Source: Zygnema cylindricum (Eukaryota > Streptophyta > Zygnematophyceae > Zygnematales > Zygnemataceae). From it: 62,000 nucleotides of DNA. The first letter of the stretch is position 1; every line of letters begins with the position of its first letter. The notes under the pieces are model-generated. The model was not told the DNA's origin. It was given only the letters and a program-made list of their open reading frames with translations, and searched no databases. Below are positions 1-11,218 of this stretch, piece after piece. The position numbers and the translations under genes are program-made. Where the stretch lies: positions 32,460 through 94,459 of the forward strand of contig JBBHKE010001907.1 of assembly GCA_037447655.1 (NCBI GenBank), read 5' to 3'.

Positions 1-73
1 TTCCTCACTCTGCTCCACCACCCCTAAAACTTCCTCTTCCTTTTACTCTCCTTACTCCTCCGCCAACACCGAA

Positions 74-529
74 GTGGGGTTACTTGATATGACTTGCATC
101 AAATACTCTTCTCTAAATGGTTTTGCAGTGGTGAAGCCACAACCGCCTCCTCATTCCTCTCATTTTCCTTCTCCTTCAAAATCCCCACCACCTCGTCTCA
201 CTCCTTCTCCCTCGCCTCCTTCAAAATCCCTACATCGTCTCCACCCTCCAACCTCACATCCTTCAAAATCTCCACCTCTGCGTCGATCCCCTCCTCCCTT
301 ACCTCCTTCAATATCTCCACCTCCTCGTCGATCCCCTCCTCCCTTACCCCCTTCAAAATCTTCACCTCCTCGTCGGTTTCCTCCTCCCTTACCTCCTTCA
401 CAATCTCCACCTCCTCGTCGATCATCTCCTCCCTTACCTCCTTCAAAATCCCCACCTCGTAGATCCCCTCGTGCCTTACCTCTTACAAAATCTCCACCTC
501 CTCGTGCACGTCTTTTGTTGAAGAAGTAA
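74..529 (+). CDS. Proline-rich tandem-repeat ORF (hypothetical)
   Basis: This 151-residue frame is dominated by Pro, Ser, Lys and Arg. From about residue 70 it repeats a unit close to PPPLPPSKSPPPRRS, encoded by a repeat of about 45 bases. If translated it would resemble extensin-like or other hydroxyproline-rich wall proteins, or an SR-like low-complexity segment. I see no signal peptide and no flanking exon. A second + strand frame and the opposite strand are also open across the block because the repeat is compositionally biased, so the open frame alone is weak evidence of a gene. The region could equally be a non-coding minisatellite or one exon of a gene that begins left of the window. 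Confidence 0.3.
   Translation: MGLLDMTCIKYSSLNGFAVVKPQPPPHSSHFPSPSKSPPPRLTPSPSPPSKSLHRLHPPTSHPSKSPPLRRSPPPLPPSISPPPRRSPPPLPPSKSSPPRRFPPPLPPSQSPPPRRSSPPLPPSKSPPRRSPRALPLTKSPPPRARLLLKK
290..524 (+). repeat. 45-bp tandem repeat, about five degenerate units
   Basis: Units start with CCTCCTCCCTTACC and end with CACCTCCTCGTCG. They follow each other at a spacing of about 45 bases, a multiple of three, with the later units shortened and more diverged. The repeat underlies the proline-rich ORF. Its in-frame period is compatible with coding selection but does not prove it. Confidence 0.8.
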
Positions 530-1737
530 GAATTTGAACGTGAAAGAAATATAAGTTTTTGTTGGAACCAATACCGGTTGGACAACCAAACAAACGGAGA
601 CGAAGAAACCTTAAACATACTTCTAAGAATTTGAGTAGATAGATGATTTGGGAGATTCATATGCCCGTTGTAGGCATGGCTTTGAATTCAAAAAGCTGTC
701 GTTATTTTGATTGCTTATGACGTTTTAGGTTAGTCAAAAAAAATTGTTTGGCAATTTTCTGTTTTTTTGTTCTGCAAAGTTTTGCTTGTTTGTTTGTGTT
801 AATTTTTCATTGTGTGACGATAGTTTCAAGAGTATTCTCCAATATAATCCTTTTAATGATATTTATCAAAGACACCTCCAAGTAAAATTTCCCTGATTTC
901 TATCATTTTAATTGTATTAAGTTTGAATTAAAAAATATGTGTTGAATGGCGTGGGCTCGACCCTTTTTTATTTTATTTAACTAGTCTCTACGTTTTATTT
1001 TGATGTGTTTATATATGTGCGTTCGAGTAGTGATCGTGATCAACAACAATATCCCAAATGACGATGGAGTAATGTTTACCTTCAGTCTTTTAATACGTAA
1101 GCAAATTTTATTAAGATGCGGAATGCCAAAATAGAGCGACAGTAAGAAAACAACACTATATTCTGTTGTTATCCACCTTGAGACAAAAATCGGATGACAA
1201 TATAGAATATAAAGGAAATACATGCGAAACAAAATCATGAATGACTACTTGATAATACAAGAAAACTTTTAAGTAAAAGTATCGTAGTAGACATATAATT
1301 TGGAGGATTCATGGTACAACTTTTACGTCAGAAGCTCAATTATATCTTTACTACAAATATTGCTTCACTTTATTCAAGTGTTTATGAAACGTTTTAATTA
1401 TGTTTTTCTAATGTTTTTTAAACGCGTGTACGACATTTTTAAAGCATCACTTTAAGCAATGGATCAAAAACCAAGGCCCCCAAATGCAATAATCATTAAT
1501 AAATTAAATTTTTTATGTGAAACTTGCACCTTCCTATGTAGATAAAAAGTGTATTGTTAAATTGAAGTCTTAAAAAGAATCAAAATCTTAAATAACGACG
1601 TAAAACTAAGGAAAAAAGTGCTTTTAATCCCCATTTAAAAAAAAAAAACTGAACAGTCTCTCTAAAAGTTTAGCTAACTAAAATTATAAATTTTTAACAT
1701 CTTTTTGCTTTTTAGTGGTTATAATAACAGACATGTG
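530..1737. other. Unassigned AT-rich DNA
   Basis: No convincing gene, RNA or repeat boundary was seen. Open frames here are short and have no recognisable domain. The segment ends at the CTATT target-site duplication of copia element A. Confidence 0.6.
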
Positions 1738-1742
1738 CTATT

Positions 1743-2365
1743 TGTTGAAATTTGTTAAGTATTTCCTAGGTCTGAATTGCTGAGTAGAAAAATAAAAGAC
1801 AAAGCGCAGGCAGTCTGCCTCCACCCCTCTCTCTATCCCCCATACTTGTATTCAGTGAAGGAGAGAGAGAGTGGTGGAGCCATGGCTGCCTCAGCTCCAC
1901 TAGGCAGGACTAAAGAGTGACTTTAAGTCACTCTATACAAAATTTTGAGTCCGGCAGGACTCGAACCCCCAACCACTCGAACCTCGACCGAGAGAGCATG
2001 GCATAGCCGTCCGCTCTAACCAGTCTGTCATAGAAGTTTGCTAGATTACAAAGGGTGCGATTCCTATTTAAAGTGTGTTACGACTTCTAAACAGATTAAC
2101 GGAAAAATGAATGTAAAGACATAAAACTAATTTAAAACGATGCGAACATGATTCCGCACGAAACAAATGAATCAAACATTTGTTTCAACAACTGAGATTA
2201 CATTTTGGTTTTTATCCAACGGCGCACATCATCGCCGAGATCCCGGAGTGGTCACTTTGGCTTTTTGTGACGTGGCATGACCTGGCGCCACGTCGAGAGA
2301 TCACATTTGGTCGAGGAACCTACGGACGAGTAAGAAGAGGGCACGCATTCACGTAATAGCCTAGC
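1743..2365 (+). repeat. 5' LTR of copia A, truncated
   Basis: Co-linear with the 3' LTR at 5080, sharing CTAGGTCTGAATTGCTGAG, the GGCTGCCTCAGCTCC region and the tRNA-like block. Similarity stops near the CACGTAATAG motif, where the internal deletion begins. Confidence 0.9.
1947..2035 (-). other. Antisense tRNA-like block in the copia A 5' LTR
   Basis: On the minus strand the block carries an A-box-like GGTTAGAGCGG (2011-2021) and a perfect B-box-like GGTTCGAGTCC (1957-1967) in tRNA order. The acceptor arm does not pair convincingly by eye, so I call it tRNA-like, not a tRNA gene. Equivalent blocks lie at the same place in the other LTRs of this lineage. Confidence 0.6.
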
Positions 2366-2384
2366 TCAGAGATTTATTTTTCCT

Positions 2385-3480
2385 AAAGCCACCACATATA
2401 TGGGGGAAAAGGTACTAGAATTGATCCACACGGATATATATGGTCCAGTATAGGTACCTTCACTTGGAGGGAACATGTATATGTTGACAATTACTGATGA
2501 CTGGTCTAGATACTCTAGAGTTTATTTCCTAAAAACAAAGTCTGAAACACCAACTTACTTCAAAGAATATAAAGCTTGGAGTGAGAAGTTGCATGGAACC
2601 CCCATTAAGAGAATAAGGTATGATAATGGGGGAGAATACACCTCTAACCAGTTTGAGAAATACTGGAGAGATGAGGGAGTTCAGCACCAGAAAACTGTAC
2701 CTCATAACCCTTAACAAAATGGGGTAGCTGAGTGGTTGAACCGAATACTAGGGGATAGTGTAGGTAGTATGTTGGCCGACAAGAAAATAGGAAAGAGATT
2801 TGGGCAGAAGCCATGAACTGTGCCAACTACATTTAAAATAGAGTCCTTACCTCAGTCGTAAAAGGAATGACACCTTATGAGAGATGGGTTGGAAGGAAAC
2901 CAGATATCTCTCACTTTAAAGTATTCGGTAGCCAAGTTTACAATCTAGATACGGATAAATAAAACTGGAAACTAGATACTAAAGGAAAACTTGGATACTT
3001 TGTGGGATATGATGAGGATGTCAACGGATATAGAGTCTATGACTTAGCAATGCAAGATATCATTCTGGTCAAACACCTAGTTGTCATGGATGAAGGAAAG
3101 TCAGTTGATCCCTTCAAATATACGAAGGAGATAAGAATCATTTTTGAGTCTGAAAGTGAGGAAAACTCTATTTTTCCCGAAAAGGACATGAGTGAGACAA
3201 TGATTGCAAATTCAGGGGAGATCAAAGATACAAAAGACCCACCGAACACCTCACATATTCCTATGGACTTCGCGGAAACAAAAGAAGAGGAATCGGAACC
3301 GGCTTCCACGGATTGGGGAAGAGATGACACAGTAAGGAGAAACCCAAGACTTCCCCCTATTCCAGCTTCAGAGTTTGAGGGAGGGAGAAGGAGCAGCAAA
3401 AGAATACAAGAGAAACAAGTTGTTCATAAGGTAACTAACCTATCTCATCTTGATGAGCCTCAGTCATACTTGGAGGTAGT
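2385..3480 (+). pseudogene. Copia A integrase remnant
   Basis: Integrase inserts the cDNA into host DNA. The catalytic core is readable: LIHTDIYGP near 2420 holds the first Asp, YDNGGEYTS near 2625 the second, and the QNGVAEWLNR region near 2720 precedes the position expected for the Glu. An in-frame stop interrupts just before QNGVAE, and another stop (DTDK then TAA, near 2960) interrupts the C-terminal part. The frame from 3002 (GYDEDVNGYRVYDL) continues the integrase C-terminus into the linker before reverse transcriptase. The zinc-binding N-terminus was removed by the internal deletion. Confidence 0.88.
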
Positions 3481-4420
3481 GAACAGCCTAGAAAAAGAAA
3501 GATGGATTAGAGCCATAAATGATGAGATGGCTTCCATCATGGAAGAAAATACTTGGGAACTAGCGGATTGTCCTCTTGACAGAAAACCTAATGGCTGTAA
3601 ATGGGTATTAACAGAAAACCTAATGGCTCTAAATGGGTATTAATCTAAAACTGAACCCAGATGATACCATTCAAAGATATAAGGCTTGTTTTGTAGCAAA
3701 GGGGTTTACCCAAAAGAAAGGGATTGACTATAAGGAGACTTTTGCCCGAGTTGTTCGGTTTCCATCAGTAAGAATTTTCCTCGGTCTAGCGGCAACAGAA
3801 GACATGGAGATACATCAGATGGACATTAAGACCGCCTTCCTCAATGGTAAGTTAGAGGAAGAAATCTTCATGCAACAACTAATGGGATTCGTGGAGAATA
3901 GGGAATAGAGCAAAGTCTGCAAGCTCACAAAGTCCTTATATGGACTTAAGCAGGATCCCCAACAGTGGAACAAGAAACTATATGAGTTTCTCAATGGTTT
4001 GGGATAAATCCGGATCAACTCTGAACATTCTATCTATATGCTTGAAGATGAGAATTGTGTGATTTTTATTGCAATTTATGTGGATGATCTGCTGGTGTTA
4101 CATCAGTCTTTGGAAAATATCAATAGATTAAAGAAAGATCTTGAAAGCATGTTTGACATGAAATATTTAGGGGAGGCAAGATATATTTTGGGAATCCAAA
4201 TGGAGAAAGATAGGGAGAAAAGGATCATTAGACATACTCAGAAAAAAACAATAGGTAATATGCTTGAGAAATTCCAAATGGAAAAGGAAAACAATTGTAC
4301 CACTCCCGTGGACTTGAAAAAAGTAAGTGATGGGAGTGTAGAAGGAGTGATAATCTTAGATGATCAAAACAATCTAGAAGAGAGAGAGTTTATGAAGTCT
4401 ATCCCTTACAGGTTATAGAA
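3480..4420 (+). pseudogene. Copia A reverse transcriptase remnant
   Basis: Family landmarks are in order: ENTWELADCP, GCKWV, FVAKGFTQKKGIDYKETF, QMDIKTAFLNG, then YVDDLLVL with an intact YVDD catalytic box near 4080, and LGIQMEKD. Decay is clear. A tandem duplication of about 33 bases, centred near 3615, repeats the codons for ENLMA and shifts the frame. A TAG follows ENRE near 3906. Several frames are therefore needed to read it, and no functional polymerase can be made from it. Confidence 0.9.
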
Positions 4421-4429
4421 AGTCTAATA

Positions 4430-5053
4430 TACTTTATGAATTGTACCAGGTCGGACATAGGGGCAGCAGTTGGAGTACTTAGTAGGAGGCATAATGATCA
4501 TAGAAAGAGAGATTGGGAGGTAGCCAAGAGAGTCATGAGATATCAAGTGGGAAGCAGAGAGTTATGGTTGCATTTGGGAGGGAAGCACACAGATATCACT
4601 ACTTGGAGTGATGCCAGTTATGGGGGTGCACCTATGAGAAGATGCACTTCTGGGTATGTGTTGTATGTGGGGGAAGGGGCTTGCTGTTAGAGCAGCAAGC
4701 AACAAAATGTGGTTGCCCAGTCTACTATCGAGGCTAAGTATATGGCCTCTTGTTCTGCTGTGAAAGAGTTGATGTGGGTCAAGTCTTTGTTACAAGAACT
4801 GGGGTATATGAAGGAGGGAGTGCATGAAGTCTTTTGTGAAAATCAGGCTGACATTGCAATTGCAGCCAATCCAAAACATCATTTCAAAGCTAAACATATG
4901 GACATAAGATTGAGCTTCGTGAGAGAAAAAGTTGAAACTAAAATTGTGAATCTTGTGTATAGGTTTGATGAAGAAATGGTGGCTGACATGATGACCAAAC
5001 CTGTGCCTTTTCCCAAGTTAAAATATTATAGGGAAAAATGTGGATTGAAATAA
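4430..5053 (+). pseudogene. Copia A RNase H remnant
   Basis: RNase H degrades the RNA of the RNA-DNA hybrid. The copia-type domain is seen as CTRSDIGAAVGVLSR, the TWSDASYGG region (first catalytic Asp), the stop in place of the expected Trp after GACC near 4688, then IEAKYMA, CENQADIAIAANP and HMDIRLSFVREKV. The frame from 4709 runs to the natural stop at 5053, just before the polypurine tract. Confidence 0.88.
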
Positions 5054-5060
5054 AAATTAG

Positions 5061-5079
5061 GATTAGAAAATAAGGGGAG
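5061..5079 (+). other. Polypurine tract of copia A
   Basis: GATTAGAAAATAAGGGGAG lies directly upstream of the 3' LTR (TG at 5080). It matches the tracts of elements B and E nearly base for base. It would prime plus-strand DNA synthesis. Confidence 0.85.
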
Positions 5080-6068
5080 TGTCGAAATTTGTGATGTAAT
5101 TTCTAGGTCTGAATTGCTGAGTAGAAAAAGAAAAGAGAAAGCGCAGGTAGTGTGCCTCAACCTCACTCTACCCCCCATACTTGTTGTAGTCAGTGAACAA
5201 GAGAGAGAGTAGTGGAGCCTTGGCTGCCTTAGCTCCACTAGGTAGGACTAAAGAGTGACTTTAAGTCACTCTCATCAAAAGGTTGAGTCCGGCAGGACTT
5301 GAACCCCCGATCGGCAGAGCGTCTGTCCGCTCTAACCTGTTTGTCGTAGAATTTCGCTAGATTACAGAGGGTTTGATTCCTATTAAAAGTGTGTTACGTC
5401 TTCTAAACTGATTAGTAGAAATATGAATGTAAGACATAGAACTAATTTAATACGGTGTGAACATGATTCCGCACGAAACAAATGAATTGGACATTTGTTT
5501 CGACGGCTGAGATTACATTTTGGTTTTTATCCATTGGCGCACATCATCGCCGAGATCCCGGAGTGGTCACTTTGGCTTTTTGTGAAGTGGCATGACCTGG
5601 CGCCACGTGGAGAGATCACATTTGGTCGCGGGAATTCCGAGGAGACTACGAACGAGTAAAGAGAGGGCACGCGTCCACGTAATAGGCTTGTCTTACATAG
5701 GCCGTACAAAAGGTAAACCGACAGTAGTACTTTTTTGTACGGTATACTAATATGATTGGTACATACTTCAGTAGATAGGAGTTATTAGAGAGAATTAGGA
5801 CTTAGTAAATTTTGGTGAAACAGTCACCTCTCCCTTAGAGGGTTTGTGTAAAATAGGCATCTTTGCCACCCCATAACTTATCGACTGGTTGGTCGTTTTT
5901 AGTGATTCTTTTTCCTACGCACTCAGGGGAGTCGAGACTGCACACAAATGCAATTAGATTGTCAATTTGTCTGCTGGGACAGTAGTGGTTGTGGTTGAAT
6001 TTGGGTTAGTTAAAAACTACCTAGAGGCTTCTTAAATTTTGTAGTCCAATGGAGGACACCGAATTACA
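5080..6068 (+). repeat. 3' LTR of copia A
   Basis: 989 bp, starting TGTCGAAATTTG and ending GAATTACA. It contains the antisense tRNA-like block at 5285-5350 (B-box-like 5295-5305, A-box-like 5327-5337). About 20 bases before its end it has an ATG that opens the conserved Gag start (M-E-D-T-E-L-Q), here followed by flanking DNA. Confidence 0.92.
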
Positions 6069-6073
6069 CTATT

Positions 6074-7673
6074 TGAATTTTTTTTAGTTTATTAATCATG
6101 AATTTTGTTTTATTTTATTGTTTTTTAATATAATTTATTATTAACTTTTATTATTATGCATTGTTGTTGTTATTTTTGGTTTTTTTCATTTTTATGATTG
6201 GGTTTTATTACTTTTTCATAGTTTTTGTCATTAATTACTATCTTTCAATATTGTTTATATTGTTAATTAACACTAAAAATGTTTTATCGATTATCTAATT
6301 TTGTTTCTTTCTCTTTCATTGTTAATAGATCGTTATATATACACACACTTTTGTATTCATATGCATACTTCATACGTTAATTTTATTATTACTACTACTC
6401 AAATTGTTTTATTCATTGTTTTATTATCTTTTATTATTATTCATGATTACTTGTAATTATTTGTTGTTGAAATACACTTAAAGCATTCTACACTACTTGT
6501 TGTTCTCTACACTAACTTTAGAGTCCTAATTGTTCTTGAGAGGAACAAGAGGGAGAGAACAAATGAGAAGAGGGGGAGGAAGGTGAAAGTGAGGAAAAAG
6601 AGGAGGGGGAGAAAAAAGACAAGGGAGATAAGCTAGAGAAAAGAGAGAAAGGATAGTAAACTTTACTCTTATTTACATGTTCAATACTATTCCCAAGCCC
6701 CACAAGTAGTTATCTCAACAAATGTTGTCAAGGCAGTACACTTGTGCTTGAAATAGTATTGATGCTATCTCAACTTAGACGCCACAAATTTGGCACACAA
6801 CTTGGCGTTCAATGCCGAACTAATATTAATGCTATTTTTTTTGCGACACAAAAAAGCAAAGGAGTGGTATTACAACAAATTAGCGTTTACCTAAAGTTAA
6901 TTCACACTAATAACGACTACCAATATAAATTTCTCAATTTTCAAAGTATTTTCCCGCTTTTCTACTCTCAAAGGAATGTACACTCCTCAACCTTACCATA
7001 CACACAACTCGTGAAATTGGTCCACGTGACCTATAAATCGCAATGTGAGTGTGGAAACAAGAACTTGGCGGTTGTCTAAATGTGAATCAGTCTGCTTGGA
7101 TCTACACCTAAATCGAAGAACTCAAATGTATTATGCCATCGTTGGCCGAGGTATTAACATGAGTTACCACTCCTACGCTAAACTCATAATTTTTCAAGTT
7201 TATAAAGAATGCAATTCATACTCGTGGTTGCAGGGCGTTCCTTTTAGCAAAGGCAAGATAGTCAGACCGTTGGTCGGTGTTCTTTAGTCTCTTAAACCTC
7301 AAAATCTAGTAGCAATGAAAAAAATAATCAAGGCATGGAATTTGTAAAATACATCGACATTCCATCACAATTTCATATATAACGACAATCACCAAGACAA
7401 GCTACAAAAAGATGTTAGAATGTAAGATTTCTTGTGATACCAATTTCTGACGAGATATACGATTTGAAACACATTACGATACTTTATCTACCACAACGAC
7501 ATATCGGCGAAGGTGATACATAACTGATACATGCTGAGGGTGATGCTAAAATCGGGGGTGCCATACGAGTTCGTAATCAAAGGTCACACGGAACAAATTG
7601 CAATGGGAAATCAAAGGATGCGGAATGTGATCATGCAATCTAGTTGGACCCACTTAAAGTGAACACACACACA
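6074..7673. other. AT-rich intergenic DNA
   Basis: No gene recognised. The stretch 6075-6480 is very T-rich with many TTATT runs. About 7095-7240 recurs, diverged, at 9980-10125. Short open frames here have no recognisable domains. Confidence 0.6.
7095..7240 (+). repeat. Dispersed repeat, left copy
   Basis: Shares GAAGAACTCAAATGTA, CCATCGTTGGCC and CACTCCTACGCTA with 9980-10125 in the same orientation and order. The two copies flank copia element D but lie outside its target-site duplication, so they are not its LTRs. Confidence 0.7.
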
Positions 7674-7678
7674 CATGC

Positions 7679-8056
7679 TGTTGTTCTATGACAACCGAAG
7701 CAACACTAGTTGCCGCTAAATCACAAGCCATCACAAAACCAAAAGGGGAAGCACTCAAGATACCAACTTCAGCCTGCTACACAAAGCAGTCAATATGGCC
7801 AAATGTCCCCCCCCCCAAACTACACCAGCGTGCAGTTTACCGCGTGTGCTAACAACTCAAAAAGTTTCAAGCAAAACGCTCAATCAAACCAAGAGATATA
7901 GCCCAGCAATTATCCCTTAAAATGCACATACGTGCCCTTTGAAACCTTCTACAAGGAATACATGAGAATCACTAAGTCCTAGAATTTATACTAATAAATT
8001 CAACTACTACCCACCTAGCCAATCACACCACTGAAAAGAGTGTTGCGGTATTTTCT
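7679..8056 (-). repeat. 3' LTR of copia D, partial
   Basis: Matches 9099-9476 closely in the same orientation, for example GTTGCCGCTAAATCACAAGCC and the run of Cs near 7806. It stops where integrase sequence begins, so the deletion removed the start of this LTR. Confidence 0.85.
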
Positions 8057-8368
8057 GTAAATTTTCGTGTAGCCTGAATAGTCATTCGTGAACGTCACCA
8101 TGTATCTCATACCCCCTGCTGACGTGATATTAGCCGGTCCCCATACATCGAAGTGAACTAATTCTAACAATTTTTCTATTATACCTTCATTTTTCGTATC
8201 CATTTTCAATCCAATATCTTTTTCTCCTGTAGTCGTGTTATTGAGTGCCAAAAGGGCATTTTCGTTTGTTTCCAAAATACTCACAACTTGTTCTTCCTTT
8301 TCCATCATATTGAGGTGAGGGCGGAAGTTTGTGTAAGTTGGCGAAACTCTGATTTTCGTATATACCAA
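8057..8368 (-). pseudogene. Copia D integrase N-terminal remnant
   Basis: Minus-strand translation shows LVHFDVWGP with the first catalytic Asp, then MVTFTNDYSGYTKIY, corresponding to the start of the copia integrase core. The expected first zinc-binding motifs before it are not clear. The frame ends at the deletion junction with the LTR. Confidence 0.75.
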
Positions 8369-8389
8369 CCAGGACGAAAATCTCCAGTT

Positions 8390-9202
8390 TCAGCAACCTA
8401 TTTTATATTTTGGACAACTTCTATAGCCATGTCTATTTTCATTACAATAATAACATACATCAGGCCTCTTTTGAATCTGAATTTTGTGAAACTCTACGTT
8501 TTGAGCGCTTTCTGTTTTAAAAGATTTAGCTTGTCTACTACCTTTAAAAGCTTCCTTACTAGACTCTTCATCTAACACATACTGAATTGCTATCGCTAGA
8601 TTCCACTCACCCTGCGGTAGTTATTTCAAATTGTCAAAGGCTCCTTTATATTCACTAGGAAGCCCTCTCATTAACAATAGTGCTTGTTGGTCATTAGGAA
8701 CAATGCCACTTGAACAAGCATTTTGTACAATTAATTTTCTCAAACCATAACAGTATTCTGCCATACTACCACCAGAGTACTTATACTCCCAAATTTTTCC
8801 AGCAGTGATCATTTGGTGCTGAACATATGTCTTGATGTATATGTCTTTTAATGACTTCCAAATTTTTGACACCTTTTTTATTTGAATATGCGCCATTCCA
8901 AGCTCCTTTGATATAAGAAGTTTGATGATGTGGAGACACTGCAAATTTTTCCTCTTCTAGATGGCATCCGATTTGGCTAGTGATCCATCCAAAACATCAA
9001 TAAGGTTTATATTCATAATATATACCTCCACCATATCCGCCCAATAGATATAGTCTGTCCCGTCAAAGATTGGTATTCTTGAAGGTGGGCCCGTGACTTG
9101 TTGTTCTATGTCAACCGAAGCAGCACCAGTTGCCGCTAAATCACAAGCCATCACAAAACCAAAAGGGGAAGCACTCAAGATACCAACTTCAACCTGCTGC
9201 AC
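8390..9202 (-). pseudogene. Copia D gag remnant
   Basis: Gag packages the element RNA into particles. The N-terminus at 9202-8957 contains QVTGPPSRIPIFDG, the lineage's conserved start read through the primer site. The 8944-8621 frame continues the copia Gag core (KVSKIWKSLKDIY, GGSMAEYCYGLRKL, LLLMRGLP). The 8578-8390 frame contains a CX2CX4HX4C nucleic-acid-binding knuckle, CYYCNENRHGYRSC. Two frame breaks separate these parts. Confidence 0.85.
9084..9098 (-). other. Decayed primer-binding site of copia D
   Basis: On the minus strand AGTCACGGGCCCACC sits directly after the 5' LTR. It differs by three transitions from the GGTTATGGGCCCACC site of elements B and E. Confidence 0.75.
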
Positions 9203-9960
9203 AAAGCAGTTAGTATGGCCAAATGCCCCCCCCCCAAACTACACCAGCGTGTAGTTTACCGCGTGTGCTGACAACTCACAAAGTTTAAAGCAAAACGCTC
9301 AATCAAACCAAGAGATATAATCCAACAATTATCCCTTAAAATGCACAAACGTGCCTTTTGAGACCTTCTACAAGGAATACATGAGAATCACTAAGTCCTA
9401 GAATTTATACTAATAAGTTATATTACTACCTACCTAGCCAATCACACCACTGAAAATAGTGTTACGGTACTTTCTAACCCTACTCTAAAGTAATCCGTCT
9501 ATGTACCTGATGTACGTTAAATTAGTCAATGGTCCATCTACTGTTCCGTACAAAAGGACAAACCTCAATTGTCTACGTACAATTCTTACTAACTGTACAC
9601 ACAAATAAACAAATACACGTAAAGACAAACTTCCGTTTCCACAAAGTTATCACCGACATTTAACCTTTATACGTGACGAAATCCGCCGAGTCTTAGTGGT
9701 CCACTTTCCGATTCTGGTAAATCTTTGTCTTTCCGATATTGTAAATCGGACGGTATGTCATAGTTAGGTCGTGCGCGCCTTTTTATAATCTTCTTTTTAC
9801 TTAGGAGTTTGTTGGATGTGTTCTCTTTAATTTTGTACCGTCTAGATTGTTAAGGTACTCTAATTCTGAACATAGTATTGATCACAACGCTGAAAATATT
9901 TCTAAGTCTTGAGAATTCATCCACAAAATATAGGGAGGACTAAAGCTTTCAAAAACAACA
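9099..9960 (-). repeat. 5' LTR of copia D
   Basis: 862 bp. On the minus strand it starts TGTTGTTTTTGAAAG and ends GAACAACA. The first 378 bases on the + strand match the partial LTR at 7679. Confidence 0.85.
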
Positions 9961-9979
9961 CATGCCAACTCCTCGTTAG

Positions 9980-10125
9980 ACCACATTTACGCCTAAATTG
10001 AAGAACTCAGATGTAGTATACCATCGTTGGCCAATGTATTTAGAAGAGTTATCACTCCTACGCTAGACTCGTATTTTTTCAAGTTTTGTAAAGAAAGTAT
10101 TTTATTTTTGTGGTTGCAAGGTATA
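9980..10125 (+). repeat. Dispersed repeat, right copy
   Basis: Diverged copy of 7095-7240 in the same orientation. Confidence 0.7.
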
Positions 10126-10199
10126 GTACTATAGTAATTTGCAGCCGAGCAAACCATGCAAGCAAACCAGGAAGCAAAAATATGATCGCACGTGGTGTT

Positions 10200-11200
10200 T
10201 ATTTGGATCAAAAATGAACTACCAAGAGTAATTTCTTATTGTAGTGTTTGGTAGGTCAATATTGAATGTAAGTTAAAGTCTAGTTTTGTGAATAAAAACA
10301 TGACATAGTAATCATATTGAGGAAAAATATTGATCAATGTCTAAGAATCTCATATTCATCTTTAATATTATTTATTGGTCTTCCTTAAACATTGATGCAA
10401 GATGTATATTTTTAAATTTCAGTGTTTGGTGTTTGGTGCTAGATGTTCACTTTTGAATTTTTGATATTCGGTGTGTTATGGAGGTGGGCAGCAGTGGAGG
10501 CTCCCAGTATGTGGTGGTGGAGGTGGGATGTGGAGTGTGGGATGTTGGTAGATTGTGGACGTTAAATGTTGATTTCTATTTCATGTCTAAAGTTTGATGC
10601 CCGCTTTCTCCAGTTTTGGTGTTGGATGATGGATGTTGGTGGATGGTAGGGATAGAGTTTTTGTATTATGTTAGATGTTTGTTTTTTCTCTTTGGATGTT
10701 GTATTTGGACTTTGGATGGTGATTAAGGAATGGCGGATGGAGGAGGTGCAAAGGACAGGGCTAGATTTGTAGATGGTAGAATGGTAGATGTCGAATATCG
10801 AACGTGTTATTTTTTTTTTTATGTTTTGTTGTTTGATGTTTGATTTTTTGTTTTTTTTTCTGAAATTGCATTAACAAAAGCGAGAAAAAAAACCACATAT
10901 TGTTCAATTTCAACGAATCAAATTTTACGAATGTTGTTGGAAGAATGTTATTTTTCTAATTAAATTACCATGGTGGCGTTAAGGGCATACTAAACACGAC
11001 TTCGTTGTTGAGCAATATGGGTTTTGAATCCTGTTTTGCATGTATTTATGCATCAAAGTTGTTTTTCTATGACGGGGTTTCTCCATTAACATAGTTTACA
11101 ATAGACTAACAAGTTGAAAGGTTGTTTTTAGGACTACTCAACGCCAAAGTGTTGTCCAATATATTCACTCAAGTAGAATGGAATTAACCAATGCGTTTTA
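10200..11200. other. Unassigned DNA, partly G/T-rich
   Basis: No gene recognised. From about 10420 to 10860 the + strand is rich in irregular TGGATG and TGTTGGATG words, a degenerate low-complexity tract. Confidence 0.6.
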
Positions 11201-11218
11201 CATTATGCTTAATAACTA

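Larger units (their letters stand above)
1743..6068 (+). mobile_element. Ty1/copia LTR retrotransposon A, internally deleted
   Basis: The element starts with TGTTGAAATTTG and ends with GAATTACA. It is flanked by the 5-bp target-site duplication CTATT at 1738-1742 and 6069-6073. The 3' LTR is complete. The 5' LTR matches it only to about 2365, after which the sequence jumps into integrase, so the rest of the LTR, the primer site, gag, protease and the integrase N-terminus are missing. The remaining order (integrase, reverse transcriptase, RNase H) defines Ty1/copia. Many stops and frameshifts show it is dead. Because both outer ends and the duplication survive, the deletion probably happened after insertion or during reverse transcription. 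Confidence 0.93.
7679..9960 (-). mobile_element. Ty1/copia remnant D, deleted
   Basis: The remnant begins TGTTGTTCTATG and ends AAAACAACA on the + strand, with target-site duplication CATGC at 7674-7678 and 9961-9965. Read on the minus strand it has a full 5' LTR (9960 down to 9099), a decayed primer site, a broken gag with a zinc knuckle, and part of the pre-integrase/integrase. A deletion then joins this directly to the distal part of the 3' LTR. Reverse transcriptase, RNase H and the polypurine tract are gone. It belongs to the same lineage as A, B, C and E. Confidence 0.88.

Noticed and set aside
1947-2035. A functional tRNA gene
   Set aside because: A- and B-box motifs are present, but the acceptor and T stems do not pair properly by eye and the block is part of an LTR; reported as tRNA-like only.
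7679-9476. The direct repeats at 7679 and 9099 as a CRISPR or simple segmental duplication
   Set aside because: They are the LTRs of a copia remnant, bounded by CATGC target duplications, with gag and integrase between them.
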